From Aliidiomarina minuta (GTDB taxonomy: Bacteria > Pseudomonadota > Gammaproteobacteria > Enterobacterales > Alteromonadaceae), in assembly GCF_003987145.1 (NCBI RefSeq), contig NZ_PIPL01000001.1, positions 124,001 to 188,000 of the forward strand: 64,000 nucleotides of DNA, in the 5' to 3' direction. This document shows, piece after piece, positions 42,294 to 52,216 of this stretch. The first letter of the stretch is position 1. Each line of letters opens with the position of its first letter. A program made the position numbers and the translations under genes. The notes below the pieces were generated by a model. That model did not search any database. It had not been told where the DNA came from and saw only the letters and a program-made list of their open reading frames with translations.

Positions 42294-44708
42294 TTATATT
42301 GGCGAGCCGGGTGGCATCGCTGCTGGCTGAAAATCATCCATCCAGCTTCCTTCCTGCAATACATGCTCAATGCGTCGCGCCAGGTAACGCATATAGCCTG
42401 GTTCAGTCGCATCAGAGCTCTGCTCATTCAACCAGCTATGCAGTTTGTCCAGTTCCATTTCTGCCTGAGCCCGAACTTCGGGAGCTATTTCACTTCCTAT
42501 ATTGAGTTGAGCCAGGTGATACAGAGTCAGGTAGGCAACACGTTGTGTAATTGCATCAGCCGAATCGCGCAGCGGATGCACTGTGGTTTCGCTCAGTAGC
42601 TGAAGTAATTTGGCAGGCGATAAAATGTTGCTATCCTGCTCATGCTGCCAGCGCAACCGGTTCAGACGTTGTGGGTGTAGCAACAGACTCAGGGTGTGTT
42701 GAGCACTGGCTTCAGCGATGGTTACAGGATCGCTGATCAGGCCCATACGAGACTGGAAATCTTCGCGGCTAACCGCAGAACCATAGGCTTTAGGCACCAG
42801 CAGTTGTTCAATATTCTGCGGCAGATGCAGAAAGCTGGTTTGCAGCGTTTGTAATAATGTGTCGACCGCATAACGCTGTTGTTCGCCATTAACTGGATGA
42901 TAATCAGAGGTGTCGTCACCTTGCAGATAATAACGATAATGCATACCCGCTACCTGCTTAACGGCGGCTTCGGCTTGATAGCGATGCAACAGATACATAG
43001 GCACCAGCACCTGTTCTAACTCATCGAGTGGACGCCCTTCAGCCAGATTATGCCGGCCAAACTGTTGCAATACTTTTTGCCGTACTTCAAAAAGGCGACT
43101 GAGCTCTGCGGTGGCATCTTCACCATTGTCCCAAAGGTGTGCGTGAGGATGAGCTCCCCCGACAGGTCGGGCATCACGATCCGAGATAAAGGCATAGTTT
43201 TGTTCTGCAGCATTCTCAAGTAGTGATGCCAGCCCCTGCTGTTCTGCTTCGCTGGATGCAAACTGACTGTAACCATAGGCTATGGTGAATTTATCCCAGC
43301 GGCCCATACCTTTACTGTAAGCCTCACTTAAGCTCAGCTCGCCGTCGTCATTGATGGTAACCAGCGGGTGCGGGTAGTCCATAACGGAAGCTCGATCCTG
43401 GGGATTGGCAGCAAAATTGTGGGCAATGCCTAAGGTATGGCCTATTTCATGGGCCGATAGCTGTCGAATCCGGTTCAGTGCCATTTCCTGAATATCTGCA
43501 AGCAGGCTTTCGGTGTCTTTATCGGTAGTATAAGGAGCGAGTAAGCCTTCAGCCAGTTTCATATCCTGGCGCACACGTAAGGAGCCCAGGGAAACATGAC
43601 CTTTCAGAATTTCTCCAGTACGAGGATCAGCTACCGAGTAGCCATAAGACCAACCCCGGGTTGCTCGGTGTACCCACTGGATAATGTTGTAGCGTACATC
43701 CATAGGATCTGCATCTGCGGGCAGGTCGCGTACGACAAAGGCGTCTTCAAATCCAATAGCCGTGAAGGCATCATTCCACCAGCGTGCTCCGTCCAGTAAA
43801 GCTGTACGCACGGGTTCAGGTACCCCTGGATCGAGGTAATAAACTATAGGTTCAACGGCTTCGCTGGATGCAGCTTGCGGATTCTTTTTCTGCAGTCGGT
43901 GACGGGCAATAAAACGATGATCCATGCTTTCCTGCAACGGCGCTGCGTAATCCTGAAAACCGCGCGCATAATAACCGCTGTTGGGATGAAAAGCCCTGGG
44001 CTGATAATCATCGTCAGGTAACTGTATAAATGAATGATGCAAATGTACTGTGATAGCAGAAGGGTCTGGAGTCACTGAGCGCACATAGGGGCCTGCGTTG
44101 TTACCCGTGAAGGTCACCCGGGCTTCTAACTCAGTGTTTTCAGGAAAGGCCCGCATGCGCTCAGGCCATAAAACTGAGCGTGACTCATCAGGCTGAAAGT
44201 CGCCTTCGTCCAGACTCTGAAGTCGCTGGCGAATATTGTGAATATCGGTGTATAGAAAAGGGGTGTAGTTGATAAGCACATAATCTGAGTTATTGGCCGC
44301 CACTTCAAAACCAAATAAGACGGATTCAGCGAAGGCTTCCTGCACGCTGTCACGTTCAGCCTGATTGTCAGTTAGCGCCTGATACTGGGTGTTTTTTTCG
44401 TTAAGCAGCACTCGGTTGCCGTGCACACTGAACTGCGCTAAGCGGGTTTTACCCAGCTGGCCACGGTCCAGCCCTAAGTCGTTTGAGCCAATACCACGAG
44501 GCAGGCTGCTCTGGAAAATAAAAGGTGCTGTATTACGCGGGACCTGAAGATATACTTTATCTTCAGTGCTGTCATAAAAGAAATCGTAATAGCCTTTATG
44601 TGCTTGCATATCCTCAGTAAATTCGGCTATCGAGCTGGCATTTGCCACAGAAAAACTGAGCAGGACAAGCACAGAGGCCAGCCTGAATAGTGCTGTTAAT
44701 AGTTTCAT
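42294..44708 (-). CDS. Exported zinc-dependent metalloprotease (DUF4953/DUF5117 type)
   Basis: An 804-aa protein with a signal peptide ending near ANASS. A beta-rich N-terminal part (DUF5117/5118-like; about 30-230) precedes a metzincin-like catalytic domain with HEIGHTLGIAHNF (HExxHxxGxxH) at about residues 420-430. The Met-turn is probably ASVMDYPHPLV. Helical C-terminal repeats end in an arginine-rich region. Such proteins are periplasmic or surface enzymes of unknown substrate. It is monocistronic, with about 95 bp before the DUF5924/2914-type gene. Confidence 0.85.
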   Translation of the reverse strand: MKLLTALFRLASVLVLLSFSVANASSIAEFTEDMQAHKGYYDFFYDSTEDKVYLQVPRNTAPFIFQSSLPRGIGSNDLGLDRGQLGKTRLAQFSVHGNRVLLNEKNTQYQALTDNQAERDSVQEAFAESVLFGFEVAANNSDYVLINYTPFLYTDIHNIRQRLQSLDEGDFQPDESRSVLWPERMRAFPENTELEARVTFTGNNAGPYVRSVTPDPSAITVHLHHSFIQLPDDDYQPRAFHPNSGYYARGFQDYAAPLQESMDHRFIARHRLQKKNPQAASSEAVEPIVYYLDPGVPEPVRTALLDGARWWNDAFTAIGFEDAFVVRDLPADADPMDVRYNIIQWVHRATRGWSYGYSVADPRTGEILKGHVSLGSLRVRQDMKLAEGLLAPYTTDKDTESLLADIQEMALNRIRQLSAHEIGHTLGIAHNFAANPQDRASVMDYPHPLVTINDDGELSLSEAYSKGMGRWDKFTIAYGYSQFASSEAEQQGLASLLENAAEQNYAFISDRDARPVGGAHPHAHLWDNGEDATAELSRLFEVRQKVLQQFGRHNLAEGRPLDELEQVLVPMYLLHRYQAEAAVKQVAGMHYRYYLQGDDTSDYHPVNGEQQRYAVDTLLQTLQTSFLHLPQNIEQLLVPKAYGSAVSREDFQSRMGLISDPVTIAEASAQHTLSLLLHPQRLNRLRWQHEQDSNILSPAKLLQLLSETTVHPLRDSADAITQRVAYLTLYHLAQLNIGSEIAPEVRAQAEMELDKLHSWLNEQSSDATEPGYMRYLARRIEHVLQEGSWMDDFQPAAMPPGSPI

Positions 44709-44803
44709 GAATAACTCCGGATGCTTAACTTCAACGAGAACTCTAATCTCAACCCTGCTGTATTTTTTCTGTTAGTTCAAGTATTTATCTGGTTATAAAA
44801 TTC

Positions 44804-45855
44804 CTAGTCCGACTCACGGTCCTGAGGAGGATCTGCCTCAACAGTAAAGCGGGTCAGGCCAATTAGCTGACCCGAGTCAGTTACTACCCGAACCTGCCAG
44901 TTACCTTCCGCCTGGGTGGGGAAGTTAAGCTTGTGGGTCCAGGCCCGGTAGCCTTCATCACGACCGCCGATGATATCCAGGGTGATGCGATCCACTTCTT
45001 TGCCATTCAATAGCCATAGGTGATGAATGCGTTCATTCAGGCCGCGCGGTGCACGGACCGCTGTCCAGGCAAAGAGTCCCTGTTGGTGAAGGCTGGCATT
45101 GTCGATATGCTGAATGTCCTGCCCTGGAGTTCGCTGTTCACGATCCATTTGCTGAGACAAACTGATATCTGTGAGGCGAAGGGCGGCAGGAGGGATCCAG
45201 CTGCGTACTTGCCAGGTGCCGGTCGCCATGATCGTTAGCATTAACGTGATCAGGGGTAACCGCCATCGGCGACCGTTGGGCAAAAATCCTTTTAAGCTGG
45301 GCAAACTGAACAGCAAGGCAAGGACTAATGCCAGGAGCAGACTTTGCCCGGTATTCAGATTAAGCAGAAGCGGGTTGACGACCAGTAACACAGCGAAAAG
45401 CGTCAGCGCGTGAAAAGCTACAAACAGCCCACGTTTTGGAGCCAGCCAATTGTAATAAATAGGGTCAATCAGCGAAATAAGCGCGCAACTAAGTAGTAAA
45501 ATAGTAAATATCACCTGGCCGTGATCCCAGGTGGTGGCAGCGATAAAAAAAGGAAGGGTAAAAAAGAGGCTTTCCTGATGCACCATTTGCGTTGCGAAAC
45601 GCATGACAGCGGGGGCATTTTAAAACCAAAACGCTTAATAATACCGGCCCGTAACCAGCGTTCCAGAATTAACCAGACCCAGCTAGCCAGCATTAGCAAG
45701 GCTATTATCTGAGCCAGCGATTCGTTGCGTTCTACCAGTAAAAAGCTGGCTAGTCCGGATGCGAAACCAAAAGCTGCCATCAATCCAGGATGATTTTGAA
45801 TAAGCCTGGCCAGACGTATAATCAGCTTTAACAACGCGGCTTTAATAGAATTCAT
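44804..45855 (-). pseudogene. DUF5924/DUF2914-type membrane protein, frameshifted
   Basis: Two overlapping frames together make one membrane protein. The first (start 45855) has helices from MNSIKAALLK through LMLASWVWLILERWL and ends out of frame after FGFKMPP; the second (to 44804) holds four or more helices and a C-terminal beta domain (LRLTDISLSQQM to RFTVEADPP) like DUF2914. The break falls at a run of five C on the coding strand (45611-45615). One added C joins the frames smoothly as FGFKMPPAVMRFATQM, giving 350 aa. ATG at 45604 could restart translation of the second part. Causes could be a real mutation, phase variation or a sequencing error. Confidence 0.75.
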
Positions 45856-45950
45856 GAAAATTTGCTCCAGAGACCCTCATGGGGTAGCTTAACCTGAATT
45901 GCCCGTGCACAGTGCCTGGAGTATACCTTCTGCAGACATGAAGCCATTAT

Positions 45951-45978
45951 CCATGTATAGAAATCCATGTATAGAAAA
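45951..45978. repeat. 14-bp tandem duplication upstream of the EEP-family gene
   Basis: CCATGTATAGAAA occurs at 45951 and again at 45965 (period 14), 24 bp before the start codon at 46002. Confidence 0.65.
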
Positions 45979-46001
45979 CCTGAGGCTTACTAAGCATTCC
46001 T

Positions 46002-47051
46002 ATGAACAGCAGTCTATTGATAATGCTTGTGCCTGTTACGGTGCTGGGCATAGTAACCTTTTTACCGCTCTGGCGTCTTGAAGCCTGGTGGATTCGAATA
46101 CTCGATTTTCCGCGCCTGCAACTTTTTTTTCTGGCTTTCGCCGTATTCGCTCTGCAGCTGATGTTACTACAGACAGATAGTTATGCCAGCTGGGGATTGT
46201 TGATTTTCAGCTTAATCTGCGTTTTGTATCAGAGTTGGTGGATCCTGCCGTACTCGCCTTTGTACAAAAAAGAGGTGGCGTTTTCGGATCAGGGGGCTGG
46301 CGATGAGGCACTTTCTCTGATGATAGCGAATGTACTGACGCCTAATCGTAATGCAAAAGATCTGATTGCTATGCTGCATGAGCATAAACCGGACCTACTG
46401 GTGACTCTGGAATCAGACGATTGGTGGCAGCAGCAATTAGCAGTTATTGAAGATGATTATACCTATAGTGTTAAGTGCCCGTTAGACAACCTTTATGGTA
46501 TGCATCTGTATTCAAAGTTGCCGTTGTCAGAAATCTCGGTTGAGTTTTTAGTAGAAAAGGATGTGCCTTCTATTCATGTTTTGATTGAAATGTCCTCAGG
46601 GCGTCAGGTACAGGCTCACTTTTTACATCCGGCTCCTCCAGGCCCCACCGAAAATGAGGAGTCGTCAGAGCGGGATGCTGAACTGGTGATGGTGGCCAGA
46701 CGGGTGCAGAATAGCCAATTACCTGTCATTGTCAGCGGCGATCTCAATGATGTGGCCTGGTCTGAAACCACTCGTCTATTTCGTAAAGTCAGTGGATTAC
46801 TGGACCCCCGGGTAGGGCGTGGCATGTTTAATAGCTTTCACGCTCAGTACTGGTTCGCTCGCTGGCCACTGGATCATCTTTTTCATAGTCAGGACTTTAA
46901 TTTAAAAGGTATGCAGCGGTTGTCTGCTTTTGGTTCTGACCATTTTCCTATTCTTACGCGGCTGGTGTTAAAACCAACCGCGCAAGAAGATCAGGATGGG
47001 CTGGAAAAAAATGCGGAAGACAAGGCCTGGGCGGATGAAAAACTGAGTTAA
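46002..47051 (+). CDS. Membrane-anchored endonuclease/exonuclease/phosphatase family protein
   Basis: A 349-aa protein with three N-terminal membrane helices (about 5-100) and a C-terminal EEP domain (about 110-330). It shows MIANVLTPNR, LLVTLESDDWW (metal Glu), SGDLNDVAWS (Asp/Asn) and GSDHFPI (Asp/His), the usual DNase I-like catalytic set. E. coli YafD-like proteins have the same layout. The substrate could be nucleic acid, phospholipid or another phosphodiester. Its end overlaps the convergent transferase gene by 4 bp. Confidence 0.85.
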   Translation: MNSSLLIMLVPVTVLGIVTFLPLWRLEAWWIRILDFPRLQLFFLAFAVFALQLMLLQTDSYASWGLLIFSLICVLYQSWWILPYSPLYKKEVAFSDQGAGDEALSLMIANVLTPNRNAKDLIAMLHEHKPDLLVTLESDDWWQQQLAVIEDDYTYSVKCPLDNLYGMHLYSKLPLSEISVEFLVEKDVPSIHVLIEMSSGRQVQAHFLHPAPPGPTENEESSERDAELVMVARRVQNSQLPVIVSGDLNDVAWSETTRLFRKVSGLLDPRVGRGMFNSFHAQYWFARWPLDHLFHSQDFNLKGMQRLSAFGSDHFPILTRLVLKPTAQEDQDGLEKNAEDKAWADEKLS

Positions 47052-49033
47052 ATACCGGTCTTTTTTAATCCGTGTAGTAATAAACGCCGGTCCAGCCAGG
47101 CTTTAAAACCTTCTGGTTTATCCAGTTCCATACGTTGCAGCTGAGGCGCGTAATCTTGTTTGCCAGATCCAGCGAGCAGGGCCTGAAAAACTGTGCTCAG
47201 CTTACCTGTACGGGTCGCAGTGTCGGCTTTAAGCTGTTTCAAGGCTTTGCCTATTTTCAATTCATCGTCACTAAAGTCACAGCCAAAGGGGAAAGCTGGG
47301 AAAAGTTCTTGTTGCTGAAATTCTTGCAGACTCTGCTGGATAGCTTCCATCGTATTGTTTTTCCAGTCGTTGGGCAGTTTGAAGTCTGCGTCCACTTTGC
47401 CAGCTTCCTGTGCCTGTTTTAGAAGCTGGGGCTGGAACCTGGAGTCGGCAATGCGAATTAAAGCCAGGTAGACTTCTTCATCTGCTTTCCCGCGTAAATC
47501 GGCAATGCCGTATTCGGTGATGACAATATCGCGCAGGTGTCGGGGAATGGTGCAATGGCCATAACTGAATAAAATATTGGACTGAGTTTTTCCGCCTGAA
47601 CTGCGGGTGCTTCGTAGTGTCAGTATGGAGCGGGCATCTTCCAGTTCGTGAGCCATGGCGACAAAGTTATACTGACCGCCAACCCCACTGAGCACACGGC
47701 CGTCTTCCAGTCCATCGGAAACCGCCGCGCCATCCAGCGTGCATTGCATGGCTGAATTGATAAAACGGCTGGAGATCCGCTGGGCCACCTTAAGCCTTTG
47801 ATTGCCGAAGCGATGGTCATTGAGATCGTTTATATAATTCACGCTGCTCATGCAAATAAGCTGACGTTGTTCAGTGGTGAGTTGGCTTAATTTTTTATAA
47901 AAGTTACGGGGACCGAGATAAAATCCGCCATGCATCACGACTCCGTCCTGTAAACGAGGGTCCTCATTTTGTGAGGGGTCCAAAGTCCCTTCATTAATCT
48001 GTTCCTGCAATTCGGCGTCAGGATATACTTTGCGACTTAAGATGCCAGCTTCTAACAGGTAAATGAAACCATCGACCATCATCTCACTGCAACCATACAA
48101 ACCTTTGCTGAAAGTGTCGGTACCGCCGTATTTCCGGGCTACTGGAAAATGTTCTGCCACTCTGAGGTTGCGATAAAGCTGTTGCCATTGTTCATTGTTC
48201 TGATGGCGTAAGCAGGCACTGTAAATTAAAGCCGCGCCGAGCGAACCAATGCCAACCTGTAAAGTGCCACCATCTTTTAACAGACTACTAGCATAGAAGC
48301 CGATCAGGTGATCCTGAGCACTAATTGGCGTTTGCGGAACTGAAAACAGTGGGTAGTGGGTGTCTGCATTGTGCAATACAAAGTCAAAAGTGGCGGTGGG
48401 CACTGCGGCGTCGCGGCCGAAGAAAGGCAATTTTTCATTGCACTCGGCGACCAGGGCTACTGGTTTATCCGGAGTTTCTGCTGCGCGCAGGTTGGCGAAT
48501 AAATCTAAAGATAAATCCGGGTTACAACTGAGACTGAACTGCTCAGGATAGGTGGGGTCGTTATCGGGGGCGACCAGTTGGCCTACCACATTGACGCCCA
48601 GGGCCATTAAGTCGCGCATGGCATGGGTGTAGTTGGTGCAGATATAATTCCGTTGTTGTTCGCTGTGATTGAGAAAGTTGCCTGCCTGAAAGAAGAACTC
48701 AGAAACTTTGACGTTATCAGGTAGTTTATGGTTCAGCACATCTCTGGCGTATTCCAACTCCGGTATATCACCATACAAACGTTCTACAAAAGGGTCCATG
48801 AAACGCTTCTCCAGACCCGCAGAAGGCGCTGGCGCCAGCAGTGAAAGCGCCGTGACTATGTGTAGTTCTATGGAAGGATCTGATTTGGCCCGCTGGTACA
48901 GCGCGTTGGCAAAGTGAATAGGTTTGCCTAAGCCAAGAGGGAGCCCCAGGGTGATTTTTTTTCCGACTTTTTGAATGACCTGATCAACGCATACACTGCT
49001 TTGGGAAATTCTCTGTGGGTTGTCATCAGCCAT
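47048..49033 (-). CDS. Acetyl-CoA hydrolase/transferase family protein
   Basis: A 661-aa protein related to the acetyl-CoA hydrolase/CoA-transferase family. The N-terminal half has LGLPLGLGKPIHFANALY and GDIPELEYARDVLN; the C-terminal domain (about 250-560) has GTLQVGIGSLGAALIYS, GVGGQYNFVAMA and VITEYGIADLRGKADEEVY, the last holding the usual catalytic-Glu neighbourhood. It is larger than typical 430-550-aa members. The acyl donor and acceptor are not clear from sequence. It is followed by a convergent gene with a 4-bp overlap. Confidence 0.85.
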   Translation of the reverse strand: MADDNPQRISQSSVCVDQVIQKVGKKITLGLPLGLGKPIHFANALYQRAKSDPSIELHIVTALSLLAPAPSAGLEKRFMDPFVERLYGDIPELEYARDVLNHKLPDNVKVSEFFFQAGNFLNHSEQQRNYICTNYTHAMRDLMALGVNVVGQLVAPDNDPTYPEQFSLSCNPDLSLDLFANLRAAETPDKPVALVAECNEKLPFFGRDAAVPTATFDFVLHNADTHYPLFSVPQTPISAQDHLIGFYASSLLKDGGTLQVGIGSLGAALIYSACLRHQNNEQWQQLYRNLRVAEHFPVARKYGGTDTFSKGLYGCSEMMVDGFIYLLEAGILSRKVYPDAELQEQINEGTLDPSQNEDPRLQDGVVMHGGFYLGPRNFYKKLSQLTTEQRQLICMSSVNYINDLNDHRFGNQRLKVAQRISSRFINSAMQCTLDGAAVSDGLEDGRVLSGVGGQYNFVAMAHELEDARSILTLRSTRSSGGKTQSNILFSYGHCTIPRHLRDIVITEYGIADLRGKADEEVYLALIRIADSRFQPQLLKQAQEAGKVDADFKLPNDWKNNTMEAIQQSLQEFQQQELFPAFPFGCDFSDDELKIGKALKQLKADTATRTGKLSTVFQALLAGSGKQDYAPQLQRMELDKPEGFKAWLDRRLLLHGLKKTGI

Positions 49034-49081
49034 TATGAAACTCCTTGTGTGCGGTTTTTTTTAACCATTAATAATGGCGAA

Positions 49082-49112
49082 GCATAGACAGTGCGCCGCT
49101 AACTGTCTATGC
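49082..49112. repeat. Inverted repeat overlapping the end of the 49107 gene
   Basis: An 11-bp stem GCATAGACAGT/ACTGTCTATGC (49082-49092 with 49102-49112) encloses the minus-strand stop region. With no T tract, it may terminate weakly or protect the mRNA 3' end. Confidence 0.5.
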
Positions 49113-49712
49113 AGTACTCTTATTCGCAGAATTAAATAATCGCTTAAAAATATGGTGTGAAGGTATATACACCAGCGCTATGAAGGCACCCAGCAGGAGC
49201 AATAAATAGAGCCAGGGGTGCATAAATTGCTGCGGTTCAGGAATGCCAAATACCATATTGATGTTATCGTCGGGGTCGCTGACCAGATAGGTGACAGGAA
49301 GCACCACGGCGGCTAGTAAGCTTTGTAAAGGCAAAGCGCGGGGGTCATATCCTAGACGCAGTAACAGGAAAATAATGACCGGTGGCATTGTTATGTGAAA
49401 CAGACCTGAAAGTATACGAAGATGAAGTTCGTGATCGACATCAAACATATAATCAGTCACCTGAAGCAGGTTAGACCCGCTGATAAAATCAATCAACCAG
49501 CCTATCTCAAGGAACAGCACTGCGACGGCCATCGTACTGTTTAATAAGCGGCTTTGCAGCCAGAGGGCGGGGACAAGCAGGATCAGAGCTATATCAGAGA
49601 ACCATAACAGGTTACTGGGCCCTTTATCCCGCCAATAGACAGTGACCACCACCGTAGCGAGCAAGGTAAAGCTTAATTTAAGCCAAAGCGGAACGACGGA
49701 TTGTTTCGTCAT
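49107..49712 (-). CDS. Integral membrane protein, unknown function
   Basis: A 201-aa protein with about six hydrophobic helices, unrecognised. LLWFSDIALILLVPALWLQ, a short YDPRALP loop and LLLLGAFIALVYIPSHHIF are visible; two His residues (HELHLR and PSHHIF) sit near membrane faces. The layout resembles small membrane proteins annotated as DUF-type. ATG at 49712 has GGAGGAA upstream; the frame extends to 49751 without family support. Its stop lies in an inverted repeat. Confidence 0.7.
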   Translation of the reverse strand: MTKQSVVPLWLKLSFTLLATVVVTVYWRDKGPSNLLWFSDIALILLVPALWLQSRLLNSTMAVAVLFLEIGWLIDFISGSNLLQVTDYMFDVDHELHLRILSGLFHITMPPVIIFLLLRLGYDPRALPLQSLLAAVVLPVTYLVSDPDDNINMVFGIPEPQQFMHPWLYLLLLLGAFIALVYIPSHHIFKRLFNSANKSTA

Positions 49713-49843
49713 TAAAACAGTTCCTCCAGATGGATTAATTATCAGCATCACTTATTGTAGCTGTACTGGGTGATATGCATAGTCAGGAGTAGTACCATTA
49801 GGTTTCATAAAACCGCTATTTCCGCTTAGAGGGTGTTAACCAA

Positions 49844-50122
49844 ATGGCAAAAGCAGCAGCCGTTCATATTTTGCTAAACAGCAAAGAAGAAGCCGAACAA
49901 CTTAAACAAGAGCTGGCGCAGGGCGCTAACTTCGCAGAACTGGCAAAGAAGCATTCGCAGTGCCCTTCGGGTAAACAGGGCGGTGACCTGGGAGAATTCC
50001 GCAAAGGGGATATGGTAAAAGCCTTCGATGATGTGGTTTTTAAAAAAGCCTTACTGGAAGTACAAGGGCCGGTTAAAACCCAGTTTGGTTACCATTTGAT
50101 TAAAACTTTATACCGAAGCTGA
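49844..50122 (+). CDS. ppiC: Parvulin-type peptidyl-prolyl cis-trans isomerase
   Basis: A 92-aa single-domain parvulin, matching E. coli PpiC in length. AVHILLNSKEEAEQL, FAELAKKHSQCPSGKQGGDLGEF and VKTQFGYHLIKTL are family signatures, with the active-site His pair (HILL, GYHLI) and a Cys (SQCPSG). It has no signal peptide, so it acts in the cytosol as a folding helper. It is followed by an M14 gene after 30 bp. Confidence 0.94.
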   Translation: MAKAAAVHILLNSKEEAEQLKQELAQGANFAELAKKHSQCPSGKQGGDLGEFRKGDMVKAFDDVVFKKALLEVQGPVKTQFGYHLIKTLYRS

Positions 50123-50152
50123 TTCTTATTTTTTCATTTCACAGAGGCGACT

Positions 50153-51094
50153 ATGACTGAAGCTACACACACAGCCGCATATAAAATAGGTACACCAGGT
50201 AAACCCTGGGGAGCCCAGGAAAAAGCCGAGTGGCTGGCAGAACAAAAAATTCAACGTTCTTATGCCGACGATGTATTACAGAAAATAAAGGGCTTTGAAA
50301 AAGACTTTAGCATTGAGCAATATGCAAGCCTTGAGTATGAGCAGCATGGTGCTAAGCGCTATCCATTGTTTATTGTGAAAAACAGAGACTGGGATAACAA
50401 GAAACCGACTGTTCTGGTGACAGGAGGTGTGCATGGTTACGAAACCAGTGGCGTGCATGGTGCTTTGCGTTTTATTGAAACTCAGGCTCTGCAATATGCT
50501 AAAGATTTCAATATTCTGGTGGTGCCCTGTATCAGCCCCTGGGGTTATGAAACCATTAATCGCTGGACACCGCTGGCCGTAGATCCTAACCGGTCGTTCG
50601 TAGTTGATAGCCCGGCTGAAGAAGCCGCTTCTGTGATGGCTTATTTAGCAATTAAAGATATTAAGCCGGATGCACATATTGATTTACATGAAACCACGGA
50701 TACCGATAATAGCGAATTCCGGCCTGCTCTGGCCGCTCGTGATGGCATAACTAACAGTAACTGGAATATTCCGGATGGTTTCTATCTGGTAGGTGATTCA
50801 GAAAACCTGCAACCTGAATTTCAAAAAGCGGTGCTGCAATCGGTTAGTCAGGTAACTCATATTGCTGAAGCGGATGAGCAGGGGCAATTGATTGGCGCAA
50901 AAACCGATATGCCAGGGCTGATTAGTTTTCCGACTAAAAAGCTGGGGTTGTGTATAGGTTTGAGTGATGCCGCTTATGTGACTACCACTGAAGTCTATCC
51001 GGATAGCGCTAAGGCTACCGCTGAAGAATGCATTCAGGCTCAGGTGGCGGCTGTCACCGGGGCTTTGAACTTTCTACAGACAGCGCTTCGGTAG
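50153..51094 (+). CDS. M14-family metallocarboxypeptidase-like protein
   Basis: A 313-aa protein of the M14/AstE-AspA fold. Zinc ligands are in GGVHGYETSG (HxxE) and HIDLHETTDTDN (His), and WGYETINRWTPLAVDPNRSF resembles the substrate-binding loop. It has no signal peptide, so it is cytosolic. Members cleave C-terminal residues, acyl-amino acids or muropeptide amide bonds; the target is not determined. GAGG precedes the ATG; it lies 30 bp after ppiC. Confidence 0.85.
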   Translation: MTEATHTAAYKIGTPGKPWGAQEKAEWLAEQKIQRSYADDVLQKIKGFEKDFSIEQYASLEYEQHGAKRYPLFIVKNRDWDNKKPTVLVTGGVHGYETSGVHGALRFIETQALQYAKDFNILVVPCISPWGYETINRWTPLAVDPNRSFVVDSPAEEAASVMAYLAIKDIKPDAHIDLHETTDTDNSEFRPALAARDGITNSNWNIPDGFYLVGDSENLQPEFQKAVLQSVSQVTHIAEADEQGQLIGAKTDMPGLISFPTKKLGLCIGLSDAAYVTTTEVYPDSAKATAEECIQAQVAAVTGALNFLQTALR

Positions 51095-51174
51095 TTGCTT
51101 AGCGCAGTGTTATTAATTGTGGAACCGCCTTGTTATCCGACCATAGCAGGGCGTTTTGCTGGTATTTACTCATA

Positions 51175-52080
51175 CTATGATTTCCGTTTATCCACGGACA
51201 ATTCCTTTACTAGGGCATCAAAGACTATCCGAATACGGGGCGCTACCGGGCCTTGTTGTGGACGAAATACATACATATCCCAAGGTTCGGGAGCGAACTC
51301 ACTGAGTACTTCCTGCAATTGCCCGCTGGCAATGCTGCGGTGGGCAAAAAAGTCGATAATCTGGCCAATACCGCCGCCGTTTAAAATGAATTTATATTCA
51401 GCTTCTATATTGTCGCACAGTAGTACTGGGTTGCTATGTTGCAGCAACTGGTTGTTTATGAACTCCCAGGGCCAGGCTTTGCCCGAACTGCGGTCATAAA
51501 TAGCAGTGCATGGTAGTTGCTGCAAATCCTGAGGTTTTTGAGGAACGCCTTGTTGCGCTAATAATGCAGGTGTAGCTACGACATGAAAATGGACGTTGCG
51601 CAGTTTGCGCACGATAAAGCGATTATCTCTGATCGCACCAATTCGAATACCAATGTCGACTCGCTCATTGACTACGTCAGTACGTTGATCATCAAAACGT
51701 AAATCAAAGCGGATGTTCGGGTACTGCTGGTTTATTCTGGCGATTACAGGCGTCACTAACGAGGGGCCGATGGCGCTGGGTGCTGTTATCCGAACCAGGC
51801 CGCTTAACGATTGTTGCTCTTCGACTTTATTGCTATTCAGCAGGTCGTCAAATTCCAACAAGGCGGAACGGGCGCGCTGTGCCAGACTTTCTCCAAAAGA
51901 AGTGACTTGCACTTTGCGGGTATTACGCAGGAATAGCATTTCGCCATGATGCCCTTCCAGATACTGGATCGACCGGGTCACCGATTGCGGTGAAATACCC
52001 AGTCGTCGTGCCGCTTCTTTAAAATTACGGCTTTCTACAGCAGCGCATAGAATACGTAGATGTTGTAACGAATCTGACAT
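51175..52080 (-). CDS. LysR-family transcriptional regulator
   Basis: A 301-aa regulator with an N-terminal winged helix-turn-helix (about 1-60: LRILCAAVESRNFKEAARRLGISPQSVTRSI) and a LysR substrate-binding domain (about 90-290) of the CrgA/ArgP-like group. It diverges from an SDR gene across about 135 bp, the classic layout for a LysR regulator that controls its neighbour. The inducer is unknown. Confidence 0.9.
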   Translation of the reverse strand: MSDSLQHLRILCAAVESRNFKEAARRLGISPQSVTRSIQYLEGHHGEMLFLRNTRKVQVTSFGESLAQRARSALLEFDDLLNSNKVEEQQSLSGLVRITAPSAIGPSLVTPVIARINQQYPNIRFDLRFDDQRTDVVNERVDIGIRIGAIRDNRFIVRKLRNVHFHVVATPALLAQQGVPQKPQDLQQLPCTAIYDRSSGKAWPWEFINNQLLQHSNPVLLCDNIEAEYKFILNGGGIGQIIDFFAHRSIASGQLQEVLSEFAPEPWDMYVFRPQQGPVAPRIRIVFDALVKELSVDKRKS

Positions 52081-52169
52081 AGCTTACCTTAATTCCTGTT
52101 AATGGAATTCTGAAATCCTTTTTGTTCCATTTAATAAGATTAACTTATACCCCATATTTGTATAGCGAT

Positions 52170-52201
52170 TTTTTAGTAAACATGATTTTTAGTAAACATG
52201 A
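52170..52201. repeat. 16-bp tandem duplication in the lysR/SDR intergenic region
   Basis: The unit TTTTTAGTAAACATGA occurs at 52170-52185 and again at 52186-52201. It lies just upstream of the SDR start and may affect a regulator site or spacing. Confidence 0.7.
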
Positions 52202-52216
52202 ATGGGAGCATTAATT

